From assembly GCA_034440615.1 (NCBI GenBank), contig JAOTOM010005099.1:724501-788500 (forward strand): 64,000 nt of DNA. The letters are read 5' to 3'. Shown one piece after another: positions 36,541 to 47,818 of the stretch. The DNA comes from Ashinkailepas kermadecensis (Eukaryota; Arthropoda; Thecostraca; Neolepadidae). The notes under the pieces are model-generated. The model made no database searches. It was not told the DNA's origin and saw only the letters and a list, made by a program, of their open reading frames with translations. How positions within the stretch are numbered: position 1 is the first letter of the stretch; each line of letters begins with the position of its first letter. Both the position numbers and the translations under genes were made by a program.

Positions 36541-37720
36541 CAATGGATATACAGCGTGACCATGTAAAAGAGGATACATTGGAGCACAGGCGACATAAAG
36601 GATGAGGGAGACATAACGGATGACATTAAGGATATAAATATAGAGAAATACACATACACACATTGTGACTAGATTGGATTTCCTCCGACATGGTCACGGT
36701 GCAAAATGTCGTTTTAGTTTCCACATGAATGCAGGACTCGTAGTAGCACTGAGATCCCCCGACGTGACACGTGTGTTGTACGTAGTAGCACTCAGGTCCC
36801 CCGATGTGACACGTGTGTTGTACGCTGAACGTGCTCGATGCATGAATGTGCGCTTTCAAGTTTGTCTTGATGCGTGGGAGGTGCAGCATGCCGAACTGTC
36901 TGGTGCAACGAGATGGGACGTCGTGATTGTGTATCTGTCTGTACAGTGAGATGGGCAATTGTGACATAAGTATCTTGTGAAGGAGGTACACGTCATGATA
37001 CAAGGAGAGATCAATGACAGACATCCAATGATGGAGATTTGTCGTGACATCTGATATGTGGTCCGAGCTTTTGCAACCGGCAATCACACTAGCAACAACA
37101 TTTCTGATCTTCTGAGCATTGGCCATCTCTATATGCGTTGCTCTGTCGTACACTTGGATGGAGCATCTGATGTGTGACATGACTAGAGCATCAATGACCA
37201 CAGGCAGGAAACGAACAGGTAGACAGTGGTTAGCCTGAGGCAAGTCGATCAGTGTGTTGCTGCATCTGGCTATAGGTGAATTGACGCCCAGGTTTGACGC
37301 CCATGCCGACGCCCAGCTTTTTCACGTGTTTGGAAGATACAGGTGTTTGATTCATGAAAGTCACAGTAGCGGTATGCGGAACGGCTGTCAAGTTTGTCAC
37401 GTCAAGTCAAGTTTGTCCACCATGCAAAATCAGTCCGGTTTTTGCTGCGTTCGTCTTCATTCATGATGTAGGAGCCGTGCACGTTTTACACATCACATCT
37501 GGCTGGAGGACAAGGATGCCTGTCGCCTCCGCCAGTCTGCTGCGGCTGCCTGGGATTGACAGCTGGGTGTCGTCGGCAAAACGGAGTACTGAAAGTTTGA
37601 GTCCGTGAGGTTCTGCGGGGATATGACATGCCACGTCGTTGCTAGCGACCTTGCAAAACAATGGGTCCATCCATGATCCCTGGAATTTTACCATGGACAC
37701 ATTCCGTGGTTATAAATATT
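36541..37720 (-). pseudogene. L2/Daphne/CR1-like LINE reverse transcriptase fragment
   Basis: On the minus strand the upstream part (37700-37461) has QGSWMDPLFC, a decayed form of the QGS-GPLLF block, then ACHIPAEPHGLKLSVLRF and the catalytic box FADDTQLSI. After a decayed stretch, 37243-36626 reads PVVIDALVMSHIRCSIQVYD, MANAQKIRNVVASVIAGCKS, DHISDVTTNLHHWMSVID and LLHKILMSQLPISLYRQI, the usual post-RT region of these LINEs. The C-terminal reading then runs through a 42-bp direct duplication (36739-36822). The LINE belongs to neither CR1 subfamily seen elsewhere in the window. Confidence 0.75.
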
Positions 37721-37930
37721 TTTACCTACGCAAACACGCTGACCTTATATACCTTAGTGACCTTGGAGGTAGTTTGCGAACCAGCCGAGGGCTATCTACA
37801 ATAGTTGAAGTTGTTGAAAGGTTGTGCTATGGTCGACAACATAGAACATTCACTCTGATCTATGAAGCTAAAACTGTTCTTTTCTCTTTTAACTTTGATT
37901 TTCCCCCCAGTTTTTATATGTACTGTCACT

Positions 37931-39714
37931 ATGGTGGGATGCAGCATAGCGGCGACAGGGCGATGTGCTGTAACTATGTGTGGTGCTGCGGTATGGCCGC
38001 GACAGAGCGATGTGCTGTAACTATGTGTGGGGTTGCGGTATGGCCGCGACAGGGCGATATGCTGTTGCTATGTGTGGTGCTGCAGTATGGCCGCGACAGG
38101 GCGTTGTGCTGTAACTATGTGTGGGGTTGCGGTATGGCCGCGACAGGGCGATGTGCTGTAACTATGTGTGGTGCTGCAGTATGGCCGCGACAGGGCGATG
38201 TGCTGTAACTATGTGTGGGGTTGCGGCATGGCCGCGACAGGGCGATGTGCTGTAACTATGTGTGGTGCTACAGTATGGCCGCGACAGGGCGATGTGCTGT
38301 AACTATGTGTGGGGTTGCGGTATGGCCGCGACAGGGCGATGTGCTGTAACTATGTGTGGGGTTGCGGTATGGCCGCGACAGGGCGATGTGCTGTAACTAT
38401 GTGTGGTGCTGCAGTATGGCCGCCACGAGGCGATGTGCTGTTGCTATGTGTGGTGCTGCAGTATGGCCGCGACAGGGCGATGTGCTGTAACTATGTGTGG
38501 TGCTGCAGTATGGCCGCGACAGGGCGATGTGCTGTAACTATGTGTGGTGCTGCAGTATGGCCGTCACAGGGCGATGTGCTGTAACTATGTGTGGTGCTGC
38601 AGTATGGCCGCGACAGGGCGATGTGCTGTAACTATGTGTGGTGCTGCAGTATGGCCGCGACAGGGCGATGTGCTGTAACTATGTGTGGTGCTGCAGTATG
38701 GCCGCGACAGGGCGATGTGCTGTAACTATGTGTGGGGTTGCGGTATGGCCGCGACAGGGCGATGTGCTGTAACTATGTGTGGTGCTGCAGTATGGCCGTC
38801 ACAGGGCGATGTGCTGTAACTATGTGTGGTGCTGCAGTATGGCCGCGACAGGGCGATGTGCTGTAACCATGTGTGGGGTTGCGGTATGGCCGCGACAGGG
38901 CGATGTGCTATAACTATGTGTGGTGCTGCAGTATGGCCGCGACAGGGCGATGTGTTGTAACTATGTGTGGTGCTGCAGTATGGCCGTCACAGGGCGATGT
39001 GCTGTAACTATGTGTGTTGCTGCAGTATGGCCGCGACAGGGCGATGTGCTGTAACTATGTGTGGGGTTGCGGTATGGCCGCGACAGGGCGATGTGCTGTA
39101 ACTATGTGTGGGGTTGCGGTATGGCCGCGACAGGGCGATGTGCTGTAACTATGTGTGGTGCTGCAGTATGGCCGTCACAGGGCGATGTGCTGTAACTATG
39201 TGTGTTGCTGCAGTATGGCCGCGACAGGGCGATGTGCTGTAACCATGTGTGGGGTTGCGGTGTGGCCGCGACAGGGCGATGTGCTGTAACTATGTGTGGT
39301 GCTGCAGTATGGCCGTCACAGGGCGATGTGCTGTAACTATGTGTGTTGCTGCAGTATGGCCGCGACAGGGCGATGTGCTGTAACCATGTGTGGGGTTGCG
39401 GTGTGGCCGCGACAGGGCGATGTGCTGTAACTATGTGTGGTGCTGCAGTATGGCCGCGACAGGGCGATGTGCTGTAACTATGTGTGGTGCTGCAGTATGG
39501 TCGCGACAGGGCGATGTGCTGTAACTATGTGTGGGGTTGCGGCATGGCCGCGACAGGGCGATGTGCTGTAACTATGTGTGGTGCTGCAGTATGGCCGCGA
39601 CAGGGCGATGTGCTATAACTATGTGTGGTGCTGCAGTATGGCCGCGACAGGGCGATGTGCTGTAACTATGTGTGGGGTTGCGGTATGGCCGCGACAGGGC
39701 GATGTGCTGTAACT
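37931..39714. repeat. 47-bp satellite array, about 38 units, with higher-order structure
   Basis: The unit is GGGCGATGTGCTGTAACTAT followed by GTGTGGTGCTGCAGTATGGC and CGCGACA, 47 bp. Two main variants alternate (GTGCTGCAGTATGG and GGGTTGCGGTATGG), plus minor ones (CCGTCACAGG, TGTTGCTGCAG, AACCATG, GTGTGGCC). A three-unit, 141-bp block with the same variant order is repeated at about 39160-39300 and 39300-39440. Units are otherwise nearly identical, indicating recent homogenisation. Confidence 0.95.
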
Positions 39715-39716
39715 GT

Positions 39717-40000
39717 ATGGTTTCGGCCCGGCGCATATTTTTAAGCCATGCTGCTTTTTTGTTGGCGAAAATTGGGGACCACGGCGCCCTGCGCGTGTTT
39801 CCTGGGTCAGACTGTATTTATTCTGGGTCGCGCACAATTTTTAGGGCCCCGTCGGAAATGTTTGAGTCCCCACCGCGATTTTTCGGCCTCCGACGCGAGT
39901 TTTCTAGGACCACTGTGCTTGTTTGGAGCCCCATGACTCGAATTATTGTGCTCGAACACCATCTTTGGCTGGCGCAACGTGCCTTTCGGGGCCCCAGCAC
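39717..40000. repeat. Degenerate ~34-bp tandem repeat
   Basis: Loosely repeated units alternate a GGGCCCC/GGTC-type block with a GCGCGATTTTT/GCACAATTTTT-type block (for example 39830, 39866 and 39897). Directly bordered by the 47-bp array on the left and the 275-bp array on the right. Confidence 0.55.
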
Positions 40001-41700
40001 AATTTGAGGTTCGAGGTCCAACGCAATCCGGTTTCTTCTGTCGCCTCGCATTTTTTCGTTTTCACCCCAACCTGCCCAAATATGGCATGAACTAACGCTA
40101 GCCCGTGGTGGACAATCGTGTAACATTTCAAACCGAGACATGTCAAGGTCAAACCTCAAGGTCAAAGGCTAGCGTGATTTATTAGATGGCGATTTTAAAG
40201 CGTTGGCGACCGAACGCGGGGTTAGTTCACTATCACTTCAATTTCCATCGAATGGCGTCATTCGACGTGCCTTGTGCGGTATCCGAAAGTTAAGCAATCG
40301 AATTATTTTTGGAGATCAAATGTCAGCCTGTTTTATTCGGTCGTCTCGCATTTCTTTCGTTTCCGCCCAAACCTACCCAAATTTTGTATAACGCGATAGC
40401 CCTTGGCCAACCCTCGAGTGACATTTCAAACCGGGGCATGTCAAGGCTAAACCTCAACGCCATAGGTTCGTTATTGCCTCGCGTTTGGTCGCAATGCGGT
40501 TAAGTTGCACGAAATGCGAGTCATTCGATGTGGCCTGTTACGCTGTATCAGAAAGTTGAGAAATGGAAATAATTTCGAAGGTCAAAGGTGAAGCTGATTT
40601 CTCCTGTCGCCTCGCATTTTATTTTCGTGTTCACCCAAACCTACCCAGATATATCATAATGCGATAGCACGTGATGTACACTTGAGTAATATTTGAAACC
40701 TGGACATGTCAAGGTCAAACCTCAAAGTCAAAGGTTAAGTTGAGTTTTTAAGGTACCCGCGATTCGTCGTGGTGGCTTCAATTGGCACCAAGTGGCTGTC
40801 ATTCGACATGGTTTGCCATACGATATCCGAAAGTTGATAAATCTAAATACTTTCAAAAGTAAAAAGCCAAGTTGATTCTTCGGTAACCTCGGATTTATTT
40901 CCGTTTTCGCCCGAACGTACCCAAATCCGGTATCAAGCGATATTCCGCGGTGAACACTCGATTAACATTTCAAACCGGGACATATCAATGTCAAAGGTTT
41001 GGATGAGTTCTTCGTTGGCCTCTCGTTTCGTCGCTTTAGTTTAAATTTGTGGAACATGGGTGTTATTCGACGTCGCTTGTTTTAGATTATAAAACAAGCC
41101 GTATTAGAAAGTTAAGAAATCGCATTGAATTCAAAGGCCAAAGGTCAGACCGATTTCTTCGGTCGCTTCGCATTTTCTTTCTTCGCCCAAACATACCCAC
41201 ACCGGGTACCAAGCAATAGCCCGTGGTGTACCTGGAGTAACATTTCAAAGCGGGAAATGTCCATGTCGAACCTCAAGGTAAATGGCTAGTTTAGATTGTT
41301 TTCGAAGTCCTTGCGCTTCGTTGCTATGGCTTCAATTTCCATAAAGTGGATGTAATTTGACGTGCCGTGAGGTACTCTATCAAACTGTTCAGAAATTAAA
41401 TTAAGTATCAAGGTCAAAGGTCGAACTCATTTGTTCTGTCGCCTCGCGTTTCTTCGCTTTCTTCCAAGGCTCCAAAAATTTAGTCTTAAGCGATAGCCCG
41501 TGGTCAAGTCTAGGGGAGCATTTTAAACCGGAACATGTCAAGGTCAAACCTCAAGGTAAATGGTTAGTTTGATTTTTTTCGAAGCAAGTCTCCGCATTTC
41601 GTTCCGTGGCTTCAATTTGCATCAACTTGGTGTCATTGGACGTGGCATGTACTGTAACAGAATGTTGAGAAATCTAAAGAATTTCGAAGGTGTCGAATGT
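40000..41700. repeat. ~275-bp satellite, about 6 diverged units
   Basis: The marker ACATGTCAAGGTCAAACCTC or close variants occurs near 40137, 40435, 40704, 40979, 41256 and 41532, giving spacings of 298, 269, 275, 277 and 276 bp. Other markers recur in phase: TCGCCTCGCATTT, AGCGATAGCCCGTGGT and GTCATTCGACGTG. Units are far more diverged than the neighbouring 47-bp array. Confidence 0.9.
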
Positions 41701-42869
41701 CTGGTTTGTGTACAATAATTAAATGAAATATTGCAATAGAAGGATCAAATACATTTTTATTTGCAGCAATTGTGATAGCAGGCATTAATATAATACTTAA
41801 CTAGTAGCTCCCCTAAGAAATACGTCATGACCTGCTCGGACGGCACTCTCATTGCTGGCTTTTAATTCGCACCGCAAAATTGCTGTTCCGGACATGTCAA
41901 ATACAGGATAGTTTGTTTTCAGTCGTCCGCTTTCTTGTTAACGGTTCTATGGAAGTTGCCTCAGACATCGGACTGAGGTCCGCTGTCAGCTTTGAGCCCT
42001 TCTCCATCAGCGTGAGCCAAAGCCGACCCAGTGACTCTGCACGTTCGGCCCGGGGCCTCCATCCGTCGGCTCAGGAACACTTTCTACGGCTCAGGATATT
42101 CTCCGTCCGGCCGGAGTCCCCTTTTCAAAAGCATGGGCCTCCTCTATGATGCAAGGGGCACACTGTGCGATTTCGGTCCCATTGTCCCAGGGACCCTTCA
42201 TTCCGGCTGTGGGCCCTCCGACGGTCCGGGGCCACCCTGCGGCTAGGGACCCTATCCGTTCGCGCAGGGAACTTCTTAAGCCATCCAGGGCCTCCTCTCT
42301 CAGGTTGGAGGCCCTCTTTCAACAGCGCGGCCCCTCCATCAGGCCAGGGACCCTTGTGCGGCTTGAAACCCATTCGTCGGCCCAAGAACACTTTCGGAAG
42401 GTCCGAGGTCCTCTCTGCCAACTAGGGCTCCCAACACCTTCTTGATGTCACTTCGTTGACTTGTGCCCTCTTCATCGGTCCGGGACCTTTTCGTCAGCCC
42501 AGGGCTACTTTCGTCGGTCCAGGGCCCCTACATGTGGACCCGGGGGGCCCTTACGGCCACCTGCACCAACGCCTTCAGGTGCCCTTTCAGGTGCCCTTTA
42601 GGCGGCTTCCTGGAAGGCCCCCTCAAACCATGCAGGTGGGGGAGGGGGAGGGGCGGGTTCCCCCTTCGCCACCCGATCGGCTATATCACTGATCTATCTG
42701 GCAGTGGCCAGGTAGATCTATCTCTATGTCTACCTATCCTATCTTCTCGATCCCACGTAACACGCGCATGGATCGAGTGCCCTGTGAATAATCTTCAACC
42801 CAATCCATTCCTGCTTAAAGGTGCGTGCACTGGGGTTGCATACTAGCATAAATCTTACCCCGCCCACAA
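41701..42869. repeat. Degenerate GGCCC-rich repeats and spacer
   Basis: 41960-42625 holds loosely repeated GGGCC/GGCCC units related in reverse orientation to the 28.1-kb array; a short GGTGCCCTTT repeat lies near 42576-42600. 41701-41960 shows nothing assignable. 42690-42750 is a short TCTATC/CTACCTATC-rich tract. Confidence 0.55.
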
Positions 42870-44250
42870 TTAATTGTAACTCAAGAACAAACTACTGCAA
42901 CGAATATAAAAGCGTCCACCCTATTTTAAATAGATTCAATGAGGGGCTCCCTACAACATCTGCATGCGGCCTATTACATTGATGAACCACAATTTCATTG
43001 ACATTTCATTTCATTGTTTCATTCAAATTTCATTGTTGCCGCTACACTGTCCTACACATTGACTTGTCTAACCTGAATTGATGACCCCAAAGTGATACTT
43101 TAAATAAAAGAGCATCATTCAACTTGACCTTATCTCCCTTTAGCAACTTAATGCATTTCAATCATATCACCCATTAGTCTCCTATACATGAGTGAGGGCA
43201 TATCTAATGCCAGTAGCCCGCATCCACATTATAGGTTACCTAGTCCACTGATGGGTCTAGTGGCTTTGCGCTGTACTCTTTCTAGCATATCAATATCTCT
43301 CTCTAAGTAAGGGCTCCATACCTGCGCAGAATATTCAAAGTGTGGCCGCACATATGGAAGTATAGTTTTCATGACTTCCTTGCTCGTTTACCTCACACTC
43401 CTATTAATGACTCCTCGCATTCTGATTGTCATGTTCCTAGCTGAGGAGCATGGTATTTTTTTTGCTCTAAGGTCATTTGAAACTAACACACCGAAGTCTC
43501 TTTCCTCTTCAATAACATCTACTTCCCTGCCTCCCACTGTATATCTGAAAGTCTCACCTTCAGACCCCAGATGCATAGCGTTACACTTTCCATAGTGGAA
43601 ATACATATGCCAATGATCAGCACACTTTGCAGGACATCCAAGTCTAATTGAATATTACTAGATTGATCACTACTGTTTGTCACTTCTTCCAGCTTGATGT
43701 CATCAGCAAATTTGAGCAGGAAAAGGGCTTTTCCTGAGCTCTCCCTCAATGTTGATCACAAAGATAATAAAGATAAGTGGACTTAGAACAGAACCATATG
43801 GCACTCCACTCACAACATCCTTCCATTGAGATTTACAATCATGTAACACTACCCTTTGTTTCCGTCGACTGAACCATGATTCAGTCCAATCTATAACTTT
43901 TTCATCAATCCCATGCTGCTCTACTTGATGAATTAGACGCATGGGTGGAACTGAATCCAAAGTTGTGCTAAAGTCAAAGTACACAACGTCTATTCTGCTT
44001 TGATTGTCTACTTCTCTAGTTACGTATTCCATGAACTCCGGTAGAATATTTAAGCAAGATATCCCAGTTCGAAATCCATGTTTAGTATCCCTTAAATGGT
44101 TGTGCCTATCTATATGAGTCTGGACTTTCTCTTTGACCACTATTTCTAGTACCTTGCAAACTATTGAGGAGAAGCTAATTGGCCTGTAGTTTTATACACG
44201 CTCCATACCTCCCTGCTTGAAAAGTGGTAAGGGAGACCGGGACTAGTTGA
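42870..44250 (-). pseudogene. CR1-type LINE, 5'-truncated, minus strand
   Basis: Read on the minus strand from 44250: a decayed NYRPISFSSIVCKVLE, then VKEKVQTHIDRHNHLRDTKH, HGFRTGISCLNILPEFMEYV, VYFDFSTTLDSVPPMRLIHQ (first catalytic Asp, LDS altered) and VVSGVPYGSVLSPLIFIIFV. A frameshift follows; the catalytic box FADDIKLEE is at about 43700. Next come CNAMHLGSEGETFRYTVGGR, VIEEERDFGVLVSNDLRA and a post-RT region with RPHFEYSAQVW and ERVQRKATRP to about 43060. Same subfamily as the 23-kb copy. The 3' end fades out near 42870-43000. Confidence 0.85.
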
Positions 44251-44458
44251 TGCAGTTTTGGCAAAGCTCAAAATAACTCATCACTCTGGAGGGTAAGCGA
44301 ATAATTAACTTCACTTACAACCAGCTTCTAGTATCATCCCCGACATATTTTTTTCCCTGGCGTCATCTGGGCTTTCCATCACAGCGCAAAACATCGTGCA
44401 ACTTACCTTTTTTCATCGACTTACCCCACAATAAGGGTAAGTTGTTGCTGACGATTTT

Positions 44459-44490
44459 GGGGGGGGTGGGGGGGTGGGTGGGGGGGGGGA
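44459..44490 (+). repeat. G-run with quadruplex-forming potential
   Basis: Three G-tracts separated by single T or TGGGT interruptions, about 32 bp. It lies between the CR1 fragment and the unknown-protein fragment. On the minus strand it would read as a proline-rich tail of that fragment, probably fortuitously. Confidence 0.8.
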
Positions 44491-45068
44491 GTCTGGGACT
44501 CCGAGCTGGACGACTTCTGGGATAAGGAAGGTGAGGAGTCAAGCTGCCAGCCGGGACATTTGGTCTGCATTCAGCTGTCCGCTGAAGAGGGAGAAGACCA
44601 CCACATTCTGCAGGTACCAGTCGCGCCTCCGGGTAACCGTCAGCGCTGTCTCGGCTATGTCACGTTCCACTGCCCTGTGCTGCAACAGCTTCTTGATGAG
44701 GTGCAGATTGTAAACTGCAACATCTTCCCCTATCCCCACCTTCAGGAAGTGTGGCGTATAGCAGGCAGTTGGACCGCACAAACCTACGCAGGGTGGTGAC
44801 GATGGCCCTGTCGTAGCTCAAGGAGGTGTGGAAGGCGTGCATCTTGTTGCCGTAGATCCAGTAGGACAAGTAGCGAGCCTTGTGAGTAGCTCCAGGCTTT
44901 ATCTACTGGATAACACCAGGTGGGATCTCGCACAAAGTTATCAGTAATGGCATGTCCAGTTAATCGTTGTCGACCCTGAGCAGGACCTAACTATTGTGAT
45001 CGCTCAGCATCTCCGTCAGACACTCCATCATCTTGTTCCTCATATCCAACATCACGGGCGACTGCGTT
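44491..45068 (-). pseudogene. Fragment 1 of an unrecognised protein
   Basis: The minus-strand reading, with stops and frame changes, is SPVMLDMRNKMMECLTEML, SDHNS-stop-VLLRVDND, LDMPLLITLCEIPPGVIQ, KPGATHKARYLSYWIYGNKM, HAFHTSLSYDRAIVTTLRR, FVRSNCLLYA, then after a frameshift HFLKVGIGEDVAVYNLHLIK, KLLQHRAVERDIAETALTVT and RRDWYLQNVVVFSLFSGQLN. The first part matches the fragment at 49326-49660 on the other strand. I do not recognise the family. A decayed host gene copy and an old viral insertion are both possible. It abuts the 3' end of the neighbouring LINE exactly at the SPVM codons. Confidence 0.5.
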
Positions 45069-45149
45069 TTATTGGGTTGGGCACTTCGGCCTGCTCAGGC
45101 CATTTCGTGCCGTGAGTAGAATGTATGAAATTTATGTTATGACAGTCTG

Positions 45150-47510
45150 TTTATAACTCTTGAAGCAAGTTGGTTTTTCGGAGAAAAATGAAAAAGAGAT
45201 TGGTGAGAAAAGGGTGTGTATCTCCTAATAGTGTGTGCAAAGAAAAGGGGGTGTTGTGTGTACGGCAGTAGTTGGAAAGTGTTTTTCGATGTTCATGGTA
45301 TTTTTGACAGTGTAGGAGAATATGTGAAACGTTAAGATGAGTGTTGCATGATTGCATGATGAGTGTTGCATGATGTTGTATTTGATGGACCATTGGTGTA
45401 TCCGGTCAAGTGCGTTTTGGAGTCTAAATAAGCAATGTGTTTCATTTCTATCTGTGCACCAAATTGCGCTGTCATCTGCAAGAAAGGGAGTATGATATCT
45501 GAGGTGGCATGTCGGTGAAAATATCGTTAATGATGATGTTGAAAAAGACTGGTTATAAACAGCTTCCCTGTGGTAATCCGTTTTTCATTAAATATAACTC
45601 GGAAATCGCTGACCTGCACCGGAGATGAAAATGACGGGTACCAGACAGGAATCCTATCAAATAATGAGCTAAGTTTCCCTTGACGCCGAAGTGAAGAAGT
45701 TTGGAAATTAATCCCGGTTTGTATACCATATCATACGCTTTACTGATGTCTAAAAATGCTGCAATGGTGTGTTCATGTTTTTTTATAACCAAGGCGTATG
45801 TCAGTTTCTAATCGAATGAGATGATATATTGTACTGTGGCCATGACGAAAGCCGCATTTAATTGGAGATAAAAGATGATTTGTTTCTAAGTACCAGGTCA
45901 GTCTTTTTACAATCATACGTTCTAAAAGTTTTCCTAGACAACTGGTGAGAGCGATGGGTCGAAAATTGTTGGGGTTGCTGTGGTTTTTGCCGGGTTTTGG
46001 AATAGGGATGATGAGGGCTTCCTTCCAGGTGTCGGGGAAAGTATGGCCAGACCATAATGCATTAAATGTTTGTAAGATGCAATGTTTTGTGTCGTTCGAT
46101 AAATGTCTGAAAAAGGAATAATGTAAATTGTCGGGACCTACAGAAGTATTACCGGCGGAGGAAATTGCAGTATCTAGTTCTGAAACTTGAAACGGGATAT
46201 TGTATATTTCAGTGTTGTCCGAATCGAATTGTGCCAATTCGGTGTGAAATGTGTGTTGTGCATTTTGTAGAAATTCCGGTCTGTAGTTGTTGTCAGAGCT
46301 ATTGTGAGCCATGGTGTCCGCTATTGTATTTACTATTGTTTGTGGGTCTGTAAGTGTGGTGTTTTGAATTTTGAGTGCCGGGAGTGATTTAAATGGAGTG
46401 CGTCCTGATAATCGGCGGATTAACTGCCAGATTTGGCTTAAAGGTGTTTGAGAGGTGAGTTGCTGTAAATATAGTGACCATGAACGGCGACGAGCTTCGC
46501 GAATAATGCGGCGTGTCTTCGCACGTTCATAATTACGGTTTACTAAATTTTGCTGGTCGGGACGGCGTAAATATTTTCTAAATGCTCTCTTTCTTGCGGA
46601 TATTGCTCGGGAAACTTCTATCGACCACCAGGGGACTGGTGTTCTTTTTGTGAAAGCTTTTGTTTGTGGAATAGCGGTGGAAGCTGCTTCGAAAAGTGTC
46701 TTGGTAACTTGGTTGATGTTTTCGACGGGAGAAATGTTGGGGTTGTATTGAATATGTGAAAGTTCCTGAAAAGCTGTCCAATCTGCCTTTGAAATTTTCC
46801 AGCGAGGGATAAAACTGGGTGTCGTATCTGCCGCGGTTGAAAATGTGGGTGTTAATTTAATGGGGTAGTGATCGCTATCATGAATATCAGTGTCTATGGT
46901 CCAATCATAATCATTGGCCAGAGTCGGAGAGCATATTGATAAATCAATAGCTGTTTCTGTATTATGTCCAATGTGAAAAAATGTTGGTTCTCCGGTGTTC
47001 AGTAATACTAAATTATGTCGGCCTAAAATTTGTTCAATGATGCGGCCACGAGTGTCTGTAAGTGTGCGTGTTCTATCCCACGCTGGGCTATGGGCATTAA
47101 AATCGCCAAGTAATATGAAAGGATTCTTGAATTGTGTTATGAGGTTGTCTAATGGTATCAAAATGTTTGTGTTATCTGTTTGTGGTTGAATATAAATGGA
47201 ACATACATCCACATTCCTGCCATGCAAACGTAAAGTACAAGCTACTGCTTGTAAACGTGAATTCAGTGTAATTTTTGTATGTGTAAAATCATTGTTGATG
47301 TAAAGTGCTGTTCCGCCACTGCGATGAGGACCACGGACCTCGTCGTGACGGTACAGCGAGTAATTTAAAAGATTGAAATTATATGTATCGGTGGGTAAGA
47401 ATCGGGTTTCCTGTAGTGCAATAAGAATCGGAGTGAGTAAACTAAAGAAAGCCTTCATTTCTGCCCATTTGGAGATTAAGCTACGGCAATTCCATTAAAA
47501 AAATGTAGAC
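45150..47510 (-). pseudogene. LINE ORF2 (AP-endonuclease + RT), RNase H deleted
   Basis: The frame before the first Met (47458) already encodes the usual WNCRSLISKWAEM opening, preceded by TAA in a T-run. Endonuclease motifs: LIALQETRF, ILLGDFNAHSPAWDRTRT and DIHDSDHYPIKL. RT: NTSVGPDNLHYSFFRHL, EALIIPIPKPGK, NFRPIALTSCLGKLLERM and IKCGFRHGHSTIYHLIRLET. A frameshift near 45780 precedes HTIAAFLDISKAYD. PQGSCL is followed by a stop (45553). The catalytic box reads LADDSAIW in a shifted frame. Coding then jumps from DRIHQWSIKYN to HLNVSHILLHCQKYHEHRK, so the RT thumb and RNase H are missing; a 20-bp repeat (GATGAGTGTTGCATGAT) marks the deletion junction near 45340-45375. Confidence 0.88.
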
Positions 47511-47818
47511 ATCGGGAAGAGTTAATGTTTGTCAGCACCTTTCGGTGCATGTCGGAGCCAGGAGTGCAGTTCAGGTGGGTACGTGTGTTGAGTGCGCCCG
47601 GCAGTGGTTGGCTCGCTCGAGCTGTCTGGCCGACCGATGACCTTGGTAGGATCACGCCGGTCGACCACTGCCGCGGGGGACGCCGGCCGGCTGGAAGCCG
47701 GCCGGGAGCCGGCCGGGTCACGTGGGCGCCGGCCGGCGCTGAACAAGCCGCGTTGGATCGGCGGCCCGCTGACGGGGACCGAGAATTTGCTCCCGCAGCC
47801 GAGTGACTGCGGGACCTA

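Noticed and set aside
37639..38584. Frames of 189 and 91 codons with repeating Cys-Asn-Tyr-Val motifs
   Set aside because: Products of the 47-bp satellite. The unit length is not a multiple of three and stops recur once variants occur.
37931..39714. CRISPR-like array
   Set aside because: The units are directly adjacent with no unique spacers, and the context is eukaryotic.
42031..42846. Several overlapping plus- and minus-strand frames of 70-127 codons
   Set aside because: GC-rich degenerate repeat DNA; frames on both strands overlap and none resembles a known protein.
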